Origin: Nonomuraea angiospora
GTDB lineage: Bacteria > Actinomycetota > Actinomycetes > Streptosporangiales > Streptosporangiaceae
DNA length: 64,000 nt
Reading direction: 5' to 3'
Assembly (NCBI RefSeq): GCF_014873145.1
Contig: NZ_JADBEK010000001.1
Location: 6,634,001-6,698,000, forward strand
Shown here piece after piece: positions 44,797-53,441 of this stretch. The notes beneath the pieces are model-generated. The model was not told the origin of the DNA. It searched no databases and worked only from the letters and a program-made list of their open reading frames with translations. Made by a program: the position numbers and the translations under genes. The number at the start of each line of letters is the position of its first letter. Positions within the stretch are counted from its first letter, which is position 1.

Positions 44797-45383
44797 TCCG
44801 GGCCTGGCTGATCCGCTACGGCCGCCGTCGCCGCCTCGTCGCGGCGGCGCTGGCCGCCCTGGCTGTCATGTCGGCCTTCATCGCCACCCGCCCCGAGCCG
44901 TCCCCCACGGTCCTGGTCGCGGCCCGCGACCTGTCTCCCGGCCCTCTCGGCCCAGGCGACCTGACCCCTGCGGCCCTCAACCATCCACCCACGGGTGCCG
45001 TACGCGCCGCCGCGGCGGGCCAGATCCTGGCGAGCCCCATGCGCAAGGGTGAGCCGCTGACGGATGTCCGCCTTCTCCACTCCTACCGGCTCCCGCCGGG
45101 CCTGGTCGCCACCCCGGTCCGCATCGCCGACGCCGCGACCGCGAGCCTCCTCACCCCAGGCGCCACGATCACCGTCCTGGCGGCCGGGGAGGAAACCCAT
45201 CCGGCCCGCGCGGTAGCCGAAGACGTACGAATCATCACGATCCCCCAGACGCCCGGCAAGACGACGAGCGAAACCCACGGCGCCTTGATCGTGCTCGCCA
45301 CCACCCCGACCCAGGCCGCCGAACTCGCCTCCGCCCAGACGACCGGCCACCTTTCGATCACCATCAAATCTAACTTAACGTAA
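44793..45383 (+). CDS. SAF-domain membrane-anchored protein (CpaB/RcpC-like)
   Basis: 196 residues. A basic start and one membrane helix (about residues 14-31) are followed by an SAF domain (VLVAARDLSPGPLGPGDLTP) and a second beta-rich part. Relatives in pilus systems are periplasmic/extracellular assembly factors. Here it is an orphan in the mtnP-mscL cluster, as in other actinomycetes. The GTG start overlaps the mtnP stop. Confidence 0.8.
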   Translation: MIRAWLIRYGRRRRLVAAALAALAVMSAFIATRPEPSPTVLVAARDLSPGPLGPGDLTPAALNHPPTGAVRAAAAGQILASPMRKGEPLTDVRLLHSYRLPPGLVATPVRIADAATASLLTPGATITVLAAGEETHPARAVAEDVRIITIPQTPGKTTSETHGALIVLATTPTQAAELASAQTTGHLSITIKSNLT

Positions 45384-45404
45384 TCACTCAGCTACGCTTT
45401 CATC

Positions 45405-45797
45405 ATGAGCGGATTCAAGAAGTTCCTCATGCAGGGGAACGTCATCGACCTGGCCGTGGCGGTCGTCATCGGGGCGGCCTTCAACTCGATCGTGCAGTCG
45501 TTCGTGGCCGACCTCCTCACCCCGCTGATCTCGGCGTTCGGTGGCCTGCCCGACTTCTCCTCACTCAAGGTCACGGTCGGCCGATCCAACTTCATGTACG
45601 GCAACTTCATCAACGCGATCATCTCGTTCCTGATGGTCGCGACGGTGGTCTACTTCCTGTTGGTGAAGCCGTACACGCACCTCAAGGACCGCAGCGCCGC
45701 CAAGATCGAATCGAAGACCCGCGACTGCCCCGAATGCCTGTCGGAAATCCCCAGAGCCGCGTCCCGCTGCGCCTTCTGCAGCTCACAGGTCGCGTAG
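45405..45797 (+). CDS. mscL: Large-conductance mechanosensitive channel MscL with zinc-ribbon tail
   Basis: 130 residues: FKKFLMQGNVIDLAVAVVIG with first helix and AAFNSIVQSF, periplasmic loop, then second helix NAIISFLMVATVVYFLL. The cytoplasmic tail ends in CPECLSEIPRAASRCAFC, a CxxC-CxxC ribbon common in actinobacterial MscL. It forms a pentameric pore that opens at high membrane tension during osmotic downshock. Confidence 0.95.
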   Translation: MSGFKKFLMQGNVIDLAVAVVIGAAFNSIVQSFVADLLTPLISAFGGLPDFSSLKVTVGRSNFMYGNFINAIISFLMVATVVYFLLVKPYTHLKDRSAAKIESKTRDCPECLSEIPRAASRCAFCSSQVA

Positions 45798-45803
45798 AGG
45801 CGG

Positions 45804-46886
45804 CTAGAGCAGCGAATCGATCTTGGGATCGTACTCCCAATGCCACGGCTCGAACGGGCCGGTGTAGGCCCAGGAGGGATGGAACCACCCGTACCTCTTC
45901 GAGTTCTTCTCCATCCAGACGAACTCCGCCGACCCGGACCGCTCCACCCCACCACACAGGTCCACGGCCAGCCCGAGCCCGTGGTTGCTCCGCCCCGGCA
46001 CGGCGGCGAACCCCGGCCGCCGGTAGTAGATCGACTGCTGCTCGGCCAGGCTCCGATAAGCGTCGCGAACGCACATGTTCTTCCCGAACCGCTTCCGATA
46101 CGCCTCGTTCAGGCTCACGAACGCGATGGTGGCGTCGGCCCTCAGGCTGAAACCCTTCTGCTGCAACGGACAGAGCATGCTCTTCGGAATCAGCCCGTTG
46201 GGATAGTCGTTGGCCGTCGCCGCCCGCAACGGATTGCATCCCAGCGCCGCCCGCCCGACCTTGTCGATCTTGATGCCCATCTTCACGAGCGCGGTGGTCA
46301 ACGACTTCACGATCTTGTCGGAACGCTGCCGGAGCGTGTCCACCTCGACCGCCAGCTGCGCCTCGGCCAGCAGGTTGCCGGCCCGCAGCTCCTGGGCTTC
46401 CCCCGCCAGGCCCTCGGCCTGCTTGTACAGCGCGCTGGTCTGCTCGACGGCCTGCTGCCGTACAGTGACGATCTGGGTCACGTCGCTGAGCGCCCGCAGC
46501 GTGGTCTCGTCCGCGGTTCCGGACAGGAACGGCACGATCCCGTCCCCCACGATCGGCTGCTCATACAGCAACTCGGCCATCTGCGACACCGGCTGCCGCA
46601 TCACCGAGACCCGCTGCTCCAGATCCTGCAGGGCCGCCAGCTTGGTCTTCAGCTGCTTCTCGGCGGCGGCGATGTCCGACCGCCGCTTCTCCAGCGCCTT
46701 GGTGGCGTCCTCGAGCTCCTTGGCCGACCGCTCGGCCTCTTTGCGCAGCTCCGCCAGATCGCCCGGCGCCTGCCGCTCCTGCTCCTGCACCACCTGCGCC
46801 TGAGCACGCCCCTGCCCGGAAGGCACGAAAAGAGAAGCCACCGCCATGACTACCGCGATCAGACCCGCTGATCGAGGGGCTGGCAC
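45804..46886 (-). CDS. Secreted M15 D-alanyl-D-alanine carboxypeptidase with coiled coil
   Basis: 360 residues. Signal peptide (to about residue 30, ending GRAQA). A long coiled coil (residues 40-190, e.g. LRKEAERSAKELEDATKALE) precedes a VanY-type peptidase domain with RSNHGLGLAVDLCGG and EPWHWEYD, which hold the zinc ligands and catalytic residues. It trims peptidoglycan stem peptides outside the cell. GTG at 46886 follows GGAGGAG; an ATG seven codons upstream is less likely. Confidence 0.9.
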   Translation of the reverse strand: MPAPRSAGLIAVVMAVASLFVPSGQGRAQAQVVQEQERQAPGDLAELRKEAERSAKELEDATKALEKRRSDIAAAEKQLKTKLAALQDLEQRVSVMRQPVSQMAELLYEQPIVGDGIVPFLSGTADETTLRALSDVTQIVTVRQQAVEQTSALYKQAEGLAGEAQELRAGNLLAEAQLAVEVDTLRQRSDKIVKSLTTALVKMGIKIDKVGRAALGCNPLRAATANDYPNGLIPKSMLCPLQQKGFSLRADATIAFVSLNEAYRKRFGKNMCVRDAYRSLAEQQSIYYRRPGFAAVPGRSNHGLGLAVDLCGGVERSGSAEFVWMEKNSKRYGWFHPSWAYTGPFEPWHWEYDPKIDSLL

Positions 46887-47051
46887 GTTCGACTCCTCCG
46901 TTTGCAAACTCGTTACCCGGGTCAGGCACGCACGTTACTACAGCCCCCCGAGTGCCCGGACCGAACTCGGGAGAGCTGTTATGAGACAAAAAGCGCACTC
47001 TGTCCGCCCACCCCTCACAACCAGCCATCCCACCACCCAAAACAGGGCCGA

Positions 47052-47507
47052 TCAGATGCCAGGCACCAAACTCCCACCCACCCTCAACCCCACCCCATCC
47101 CCCTCCTCCCGGCACAGATCCCACAACCAGGTGTCCACCCACTCCCCCGAACACCCGACCTGAGGCTGAGTCCGCACCGGAGCCGGCGTAACAGGCTCCT
47201 CCACCTCAGGCGCCAAATCCTCGACAGGCGGCACCGCCGGCACCACCACCACCCGCGGCCGACTCACCCCACGAACAGGAGCCGGCACACTCCCCTCGTA
47301 CAACCGATCCGGATGCGCCGGCGCCCGCACCACCACCGGCCCGAACCCCACCCGCGCGACCCGCTCCCGAACCACCGCCGGGACACTCCCCTCAAACCCC
47401 CGCATCTCCCCAGCCAGCAACCCCCCAGCAAGGATCGCCGGCGCCAACAACGCCCCGAACAACACGACAGGCCGCCGCCGCGCCTGCTTGCATCGCCTCC
47501 TGGTCAC
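47052..47507 (-). CDS. Small exported or membrane protein of unknown function
   Basis: 151 residues. A basic start and a hydrophobic helix (about residues 13-32), then a Pro/Val-rich region and a C-terminal patch CSGEWVDTWLWDLC that could form a disulfide. No family recognised. Codon use fits the local GC-rich pattern. Confidence 0.55.
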   Translation of the reverse strand: MTRRRCKQARRRPVVLFGALLAPAILAGGLLAGEMRGFEGSVPAVVRERVARVGFGPVVVRAPAHPDRLYEGSVPAPVRGVSRPRVVVVPAVPPVEDLAPEVEEPVTPAPVRTQPQVGCSGEWVDTWLWDLCREEGDGVGLRVGGSLVPGI

Positions 47508-47657
47508 AGGCAGACGCTATCCACGCCGCATCCACAGGATTCCGACCGCTTGCCATGCCTTTACCGCAGCTCAGAGCACCCATAACCAACCCCACCAAAC
47601 TCACCCCTGCTCCACGTCCCACGCAGTGCCAGACTTTCGCTAGGCTTACGAGAGTCC

Positions 47658-47730
47658 GCCTCCGTAGCTCAGGGGATAGAGCACCGCTCTCCTAAAGCGG
47701 GTGCCGCAGGTTCGAATCCTGCCGGGGGCA
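47658..47730 (+). tRNA. tRNA-Arg (CCT)
   Basis: 73 nt. Acceptor GCCTCCG/CGGGGGC, D-arm GCTC..GAGC, anticodon loop CTCCTAA (anticodon CCT), T-loop TTCGAAT, discriminator A, no encoded CCA. It marks the left edge of an accessory tract and is a known type of attachment site in actinomycetes. Confidence 0.95.
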
Positions 47731-47731
47731 C

Positions 47732-48052
47732 TCATCTTGACCACGCATTTCGCCTTCTGACCTGCGGTTTCTTGACCGCAGGTCTTTTGCTTGCCAGACC
47801 CTTGGTAGGCCGCCGAGCGCACCCGAATGCTGCCGTAGGACAGTGCTCTGGGGACATATGGGGGATGATCTTTATGACGTCCCCAGGGGCACCTGCGCCT
47901 GGGTTCATACTCAGCCGAGCTTCCCCGCTGCCGCCCGCTATCCTCTGCAGGCGATGCCGGCGCGGCGGCGCCGTGGCCGGAGCAGCTGCGGTCAGTGCCG
48001 CGCTCGCAGCCAGAACGATGGCCAGCGCTGTGCGGCGTGTACGGAAACGCAT
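47732..48052 (-). CDS. Possible small secreted protein
   Basis: 106 residues. ATG at 48052 follows GAGGAGCAAC and opens a good signal peptide (MRFRTRRTALAIVLAASAAL, cleavage near APATA), then LSMNPGAGAPGDVIKI, which resembles an Ig-like secreted domain start. The frame runs to the tRNA-Arg edge and crosses its terminator, so the natural 3' end is probably lost or frameshifted. Confidence 0.4.
   Translation of the reverse strand: MRFRTRRTALAIVLAASAALTAAAPATAPPRRHRLQRIAGGSGEARLSMNPGAGAPGDVIKIIPHMSPEHCPTAAFGCARRPTKGLASKRPAVKKPQVRRRNAWSR
47759..47788 (+). terminator. Intrinsic terminator of tRNA-Arg
   Basis: GACCTGCGGT and ACCGCAGGTC form a perfect 10-bp stem with a 6-nt loop, followed by TTTT. 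Confidence 0.8.
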
Positions 48053-48621
48053 GTTGCTCCTCGCTGTCGAGGTCCTGTAGGTATGGACAATCCCTTGATA
48101 ACACAGTGTGTAGATTAAATGGCAGAAAGTAATGAAGGGTGACTTGCGTCCGCCGCCATTGGACCGCTCGGTCAAGCCCTCGACCTGCTCCACAAGTCGT
48201 GCGCTCGCACGCCTCCCCGATGCAGCGGAAAACGCTGCACCAGCGGCTCGAATCGCCATCCGGTATCGGGTCAGCGCCACACATCCGCCAGTTGGCGCCG
48301 ATGCCCCCACGTCGGCGCCCCGGCCACGTTCCAATGTACGCAGAGCCGCGCGCGCGAAGATCATTCCAGGCGAGGTGACGCCGCACGATCGATTCACAAG
48401 GAGTGAATCAGAGCCGCCCTTCGCGGCCGCCCTCAGACATACTCGCCGCTTCCACCTGCAACGACGACTTCTTGGGCCCGGCAGGCTCCTCCCACCGAAT
48501 CGGATCTTGAAGCCTCACGCATCGATGGTTGGGCTCGACAACTGAAGACTATTCTTCGTGATCATCGAAGTACGATAATTTTCTTCACATTAATGAGTGT
48601 CATCGTCGCTGTTCGACGGCT
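48053..48621. other. Intergenic stretch before the Crp-like gene
   Basis: No supported gene. The right end is AT-rich and holds a dyad CTTCG-N7-CGAAG (48554-48570), a plausible promoter/operator for the gene that follows. Confidence 0.35.
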
Positions 48622-49356
48622 GTGGAAATGATCAATGCGCCATTCCCTGACCAGCCTTCCAAGTGTTCGAACACACCACCTCGCGAGCTCGGAAGCTTCT
48701 ACACTTGGCCTGTGCAAGCGACCCCCGAACAAGACCTCTTGCAAGATCTCATCAAAACATCTCCGACCTACTACTGCCGCGCCGAGCAGCTCCTCCTCAG
48801 GCAAGGCGAACCAGGCGACCGAGTGGTCATCATCATCGAGGGTCTGGTCAAGGTGGAGCGTACGGAATTGAACGGCGAACGTAGCATCCTCGCCTTCCGC
48901 GGGCCATACGAGTTCGTCGGGAGAACTGCTGTCTTGCAGAGCTGTCGCCATTTTGCGAGCGTTGAGACACTGCAGCCGTGCAAAGTCGCTGTTGTGCGCC
49001 CTGACGCATACCTTGGATCCGTTGCGGAGCGATCACTCACCCTCCCGGTGGTGACGCATACCCATGGGCGCCTGATCGAGTCGATGATCGTGCAGGGGAA
49101 CAGTCCTCCCTGGATCCGACTGGCGTTCGCCCTGGTTCGCCTCGCCAGCCGCAACTGGAGCGGTGCCGCACCTGACAGGCCAGCTGTGCTGCACCTCACT
49201 CGCACCGATCTCGCCCTCCATCTCAGGGTCAGCCGCAACACCATCTCTGCATCACTCAGGCAACTGGCGGAACGGGGTGTCGAGGCCTCACGAAACACGA
49301 TCGTCATCACTGACCTTTCAGCACTGGGCGAGGCCGTGAAGGAGCTCGACCGCTGA
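48622..49356 (+). CDS. Crp/Fnr-family transcriptional regulator
   Basis: 244 residues. Residues 45-130 form a cNMP-binding barrel (LLLRQGEPGDRVVIIIEGLV), though the phosphate-binding cassette is not well conserved. A C-terminal winged helix has LTRTDLALHLRVSRNTISAS. The ligand and targets are unknown. It is the first gene of the accessory tract beyond tRNA-Arg; its codon use is less GC-extreme than the core genes. Confidence 0.87.
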   Translation: MEMINAPFPDQPSKCSNTPPRELGSFYTWPVQATPEQDLLQDLIKTSPTYYCRAEQLLLRQGEPGDRVVIIIEGLVKVERTELNGERSILAFRGPYEFVGRTAVLQSCRHFASVETLQPCKVAVVRPDAYLGSVAERSLTLPVVTHTHGRLIESMIVQGNSPPWIRLAFALVRLASRNWSGAAPDRPAVLHLTRTDLALHLRVSRNTISASLRQLAERGVEASRNTIVITDLSALGEAVKELDR

Positions 49357-49376
49357 TGAGATCCTGCATCCGCAGG

Positions 49377-49840
49377 TCAATCGGTCAATGGCTGCGGGAT
49401 CGGAGCCGGGGCGGGTGTGTCGCCGGGGACGAAACGTAGACGGGCTTTGGCCGGCACGTCCAATCCCATGTAGCGGCGAGCTTCGACCCGCTCATCGCTC
49501 TGCTCGGCCAGCACGGCGCTGACCAGCCGGATGATCGCGGTTCGGTCGAGGAAGACGCCGACCGCTTCGGTGCCGGCTGACCTGGCTTTTGGAGACGTGC
49601 TTGATGCCGGTTGCCCGACCAGTTCGTCTACCCGCAGTGCCGAGCCAATCGGGGACGTATGAGCCTGAGCGCAGCTTGGGGATCGCCGGTGCACGGTGCC
49701 CGCGCGGATGTCCCACGCTCGACGGCGATAGCCGTTACGCGCACTGGTCCGTTCGTTGCTGCACTCGCCGTACGGTGCTCCGCGCAGGGTGTCGGCCTCG
49801 GACATGGTCTTCACCACGGATCGCAACACGTCCGGGTCAT
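49377..49840 (-). pseudogene. IS256-family (mutator) transposase remnant
   Basis: Pieces in two frames: NERTSARNGYRRRAWDIRAG from the N-terminus, IPKLRSGSYVPDWL, the segment RVDELVGQ, then a jump to the C-terminus AIIRLVSAVLAEQSDERVEA and RRYMGLDV. Most of the catalytic DDE domain is missing and frames are broken. Confidence 0.8.
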
Positions 49841-50374
49841 TGCTTCGCCAGCCACCGCGATGGCCATCTCCATTTGCGGTCGCCACGCATGTGACCAGGG
49901 GGAACTCGTACCCACTCCCGTGGACGCAACCGCCGAGTTCCTCGGAGCTGTCACGTTCGAAATGCTCGTTAAGCACCCCTGGCCTCACAGTGAAGGGATG
50001 GTTCAGTGCAAGGTTCGGGTAGAGCGTCTGGATCTACGGTCCAGTCTCCTCGACCTCTGTCTCATTGTGAGACCGCCCCGGGTGATCGGCATTGCCGATC
50101 GGCCTAGGCATCGACTGTGTACGATCAACCCGGCCGCCAGGGACAACCTGCATCCAGTGCAACCGTGGCGCTTCAACTGCGAGTTACCAGAAGTACATCC
50201 GGTGAGAGCCAGATCACATGTCTTCTGCACTCGCAGTGCTGAAGCGCGTGAGCACACTCTGGAAACTATCCCCAACACCAGAGAATTTGGGCTGACCAGT
50301 GGTCTCGGCCCATCCTCGTATAGGGCGATCCCCGAGTGAACGACGCGGTTGCCCTATGCGGTGAAGGAGCACTG
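49841..50374. other. Stretch without recognised gene
   Basis: No gene supported on either strand. It ends with GAAGGAG, the ribosome site of the following gene. Confidence 0.4.
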
Positions 50375-51100
50375 ATGGCGAATCACCGATGGGGCGCCCT
50401 GTCCCGCATCGTCAACGAGCGGATCGAATCAGGAGCACACGACGGACTGTTGATCGATACGGGTAACGGCCTCGTCCGACTGACCGCACGCCAGGCCCGT
50501 GACGCGGTATGCGTCTCTGGCAGGGACACGACTCTACGCGACGCAATCTGGCGGGAGGCAATCCATGCAGCACAGCGAGAAGGGCCGACAAACGAGACGG
50601 GACGGCTGTTCGCCCTATGGCTGGCGGAGCCTTGGATGCGCCGGACCCTCTCCATGATCTCCATCCGGCTGCGCGTGAGCCATGAGGATCTCGAAGCCGA
50701 GATGGCCACCACTCTTCTGGAGGGCTTGACGACCATCGACGCAGATCTACCAGGTGCAGGCGAGAAGGTTCTCAAATCTGTGTCGAGCAGGGCTTGGTCC
50801 GAGGCTCGTTCCGGCAGCCGGGAAACTCCCGTGAAAGATCTCTTCGTATTCGCTCCTCCGAAAGGTCTGAATCGGTTCCCCGGCGGCAGATGGGAGTCGA
50901 AGACAGCTCCACCCGGGCATATCGGCGAGCGCTCCGCCCCGATCCACTTAGCCGCCACCCCTTCACAAATCGAAGGAGTCCGTCTTGGGGTGCTGGCCCA
51001 GCGCCTCGGGTTGACGGACATTCTTGATTGCGCTCGGCGCCCTACCAAGAGGCGCCTCATCGGTACCCTGTCCCTGCGCTCGACGGGAGCCCCTCGATGA
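50375..51100 (+). CDS. Hypothetical protein upstream of an excisionase-like gene
   Basis: 241 residues, no family recognised. The central part (ISIRLRVSHEDLEAEMATTL, then LEGLTTIDADLP) is faintly reminiscent of a sigma-factor region 2, and the end is Arg-rich. ATG at 50375 follows AAGGAG. It overlaps the excisionase-like gene (ATGA), a pairing seen in integrative elements of actinomycetes, so a role in element replication or control is a guess. Confidence 0.65.
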   Translation: MANHRWGALSRIVNERIESGAHDGLLIDTGNGLVRLTARQARDAVCVSGRDTTLRDAIWREAIHAAQREGPTNETGRLFALWLAEPWMRRTLSMISIRLRVSHEDLEAEMATTLLEGLTTIDADLPGAGEKVLKSVSSRAWSEARSGSRETPVKDLFVFAPPKGLNRFPGGRWESKTAPPGHIGERSAPIHLAATPSQIEGVRLGVLAQRLGLTDILDCARRPTKRRLIGTLSLRSTGAPR

Positions 51101-51375
51101 TCGGGACACCGATGACCTTCGCTGAGGCATTCTACCTCCCTCTGGTTGTCGACCTGGGCACTGCCGCGAGAGCTCTGGGAATCTGTTCTAGTACCGCATA
51201 CCGACTAATCCACTCGGGCAACTTTCCGTGCCATGTCATCCAGGTCGGCACCCACTACCGCATCCCCACGGCATTCCTGCTCAAGGCCCTCGGCATTGAA
51301 CAGATCCCGATCTACGAAGCGGACTTGGAGGGAGGCGTCAAGTACGCTTCCCAGGAGATGGAGGAGGACGAATAG
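51097..51375 (+). CDS. Helix-turn-helix protein, excisionase (Xis/AlpA) like
   Basis: 92 residues. DLGTAARALGICSSTAYRLI, HSGNFPCHVIQVGTHYRIPT is the winged MerR/Xis-type DNA-binding fold found in excisionases. It ends with an acidic tail. Such proteins direct excision or regulate element genes. No integrase follows in this window side; the nearest downstream gene is a HEPN protein. Confidence 0.75.
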   Translation: MIGTPMTFAEAFYLPLVVDLGTAARALGICSSTAYRLIHSGNFPCHVIQVGTHYRIPTAFLLKALGIEQIPIYEADLEGGVKYASQEMEEDE

Positions 51376-51940
51376 CCGTGGCCGATTCGACCTCCCACCG
51401 CTCAGGAAAGAGCTTGAACGCCCAATAAAGGGTGGGCCGAGCAGTGTGACGGCCAAGCGACACACCCGGTGGTGCGTCCAGCTTCTGTAAGCACACCAAC
51501 CCACGCCGCCGCGTACATGTGTTTCTGGCGATTAATCACTCTGAAGCGAAGTTCGGAGGATGCGTAACGGTCGAGAACGGATAATCCTGCCTTTGGATTG
51601 ACTGGGCCGCTGATTGCGACCACGGCTAAGTGGCCTTTTGAGAAGGTTCACAGGAAGGGTGTAGTGTCGGGGGTGTGAGGCGGAACTGCATCCGCGCCGT
51701 GACCCGGTGCGCGCCTTGTTGGTACCTGGTGTGCACCGATTGCTCCCGGCAGGCACTCGCCCTCGACTAATCGCAGAACCGCCTGTATCAAACAGTGACT
51801 GAGGGCGTGGTTGCAGTCGGCGAGCATCCTCTCAGGCAGATTGATGAGCTGAGCCCAGGACCAGGTTTACTGGTCCATAGCTCCCCGACTGGGCTGTGAC
51901 TTGTTTTTCCCATGATCGACCTCTGTAGAGGAGTCTATTG
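51376..51940. other. Intergenic stretch with a possible 31-codon zinc-ribbon ORF
   Basis: GTG at 51675 to TAA at 51770 encodes 31 residues with four Cys as CAPC and CTDC. There is no strong ribosome site, so it is not called as a gene. Nothing else is recognised. Confidence 0.35.
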
Positions 51941-52957
51941 TTGACTCAGGTATCGAACGAGCCCGGAGCGACCGCTGAGGGGTGGTTTGACTTTCGAATT
52001 CGCTTTCGTGTTGGAAATACGTCCCAGGTGACGGGAGTCGAGGCCGACTCGTGCATTCAAATGGATCCCGGGAACCGTGTCACGATGGAGCGATGGGCGG
52101 TTGACAGTTCCTTCCTCATAGTTCGCGGCAGGAATTATATCTCCATCGCGGCGGCCGAGGCCGCCGCGCGGCAGTGGCGCGCCGCACTCATGCTGTCCTT
52201 CGCCAAGCTCAATATTGGTGCCGACTTTGGTACGCGAGCACCACAGGGGCAGCTAGCCGATAGTGGTCGCCGCATCCTCCAGGAGCACGTTCCTGGTCAG
52301 CTTCGGCAAGTGCTGGATGATGTCCACGGAATACTGGTGTTTCCCAGTGAACCAACGCCCTTGTTCGTGACTGCCATGCCGGTCAGGGCTGTGCTGAGTC
52401 GCCCTGTCCAAGACGTTGTCACCCAGGCGCTGACCCTCGTGGACAGAAGCGATCTGGTTCTCGACGATGCACAACTTGTCGCCCATAGTCTTTTCGCGTC
52501 CTCCTTCTCCGAGGCATCCGTCGATGCTCGCTTCCTGATGCTGATGATGGCCGTTGAAACTCTCATCAAGCCGGACGACCGATCAGACGCTGAAGTTGCT
52601 CTTGTGGATCATCTCATCGACCAGGCCAAGCGCGCAGATCTTCCGGTCCGGGAGAGAGACTCTCTCATCGGCTCCTTGAGGAGGCTTCGTAAACAGTCGA
52701 TCGGACAGGCTGGTCAATCCCTGGCTTCTCGGCTCGGTGATCAGCAGTTCTCTGGCGAAAGCCCAGCCGAATTCTTCAAGAACTGCTACACCCTGCGGAG
52801 TCATTTGGTTCACGGCAAGGTGCCACGGCCAAGTCGGGAGGCGGTGGGGCTGCGTGCGGCAACCCTTCAGATCATGGTCGGGAGATTGCTCTCCCACCGG
52901 AATATCGTTGTTGCCGATGATCTCGAGGACGGCCAGGTAGATGGCCTGGGTATTTGA
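51941..52957 (+). CDS. HEPN-domain protein (Apea-like HEPN)
   Basis: 338 residues. The N-terminal about 180 residues are unknown and beta-rich. The C-terminal half is helical: ARFLMLMMAVETLIKP, then FFKNCYTLRSHLVHG, where RSHLVH is a canonical HEPN Rx4H RNase motif. HEPN proteins of this size are common in phage-defence islands. TTG at 51941 (7 nt after AGAGGAG) is preferred over the TTG just upstream. The stop at 52955 lies against an IS21 remnant, so the last residues may be altered. Confidence 0.7.
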   Translation: MTQVSNEPGATAEGWFDFRIRFRVGNTSQVTGVEADSCIQMDPGNRVTMERWAVDSSFLIVRGRNYISIAAAEAAARQWRAALMLSFAKLNIGADFGTRAPQGQLADSGRRILQEHVPGQLRQVLDDVHGILVFPSEPTPLFVTAMPVRAVLSRPVQDVVTQALTLVDRSDLVLDDAQLVAHSLFASSFSEASVDARFLMLMMAVETLIKPDDRSDAEVALVDHLIDQAKRADLPVRERDSLIGSLRRLRKQSIGQAGQSLASRLGDQQFSGESPAEFFKNCYTLRSHLVHGKVPRPSREAVGLRAATLQIMVGRLLSHRNIVVADDLEDGQVDGLGI

Positions 52958-53110
52958 TTTCTCCACCAGCCCGAACTGGATCCCCACCACGTCCGCGACC
53001 TGGCCGCCTTAGCCTTTGTCGAGGCCAACGCCGCGCTGCTTGGCCTGCCCGGTGCCGGAAAGACCCACATCGCCGCCCCCGTCGCGCAGCAGCAGTGCCT
53101 TGGCCGACGG
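52958..53110 (+). pseudogene. IS21-family IstB-like ATPase remnant
   Basis: HQPELDPHHVRDLAALAFVE, then NAALLGLPGAGKTHIA, is the Walker A region of an IstB helper ATPase. About 50 of 250 residues remain. The stretch up to 53441 has no other recognisable gene. Confidence 0.7.
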
Positions 53111-53441
53111 CAGCCGGTGTGTCTTCTGCGGGCACAGCCCGCCACCGGCCAAGCGTCTGTGGATCGCACGCAAATCGGCCCATTGCCTGGCACAGGATCC
53201 GGCGCACGCCATGGGCCGGTGCGGTGTATCTGCGTCTGCACACTTCCTGGCAGTGGTCTTCAGATGCAAGGCCAGGGCGCGAATGAACAGCGGAATGATG
53301 GAGGGGCAAGACAGCGTCCAGGACACCCGGCCTGGACATCGGATCTCGGTCGACTGCTGCCCGACCGCAGGCGTTCCGCCATCTCAACTAGCCGGTCGGG
53401 TCGGTCCCGAGCGCAGCGTCAGGTTGGAAGGGCTCCGTATC

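Noticed and set aside
47646..48386. A 246-residue minus-strand frame overlapping tRNA-Arg
   Set aside because: Its C-terminus is simply the translated tRNA gene, and it has no domain.
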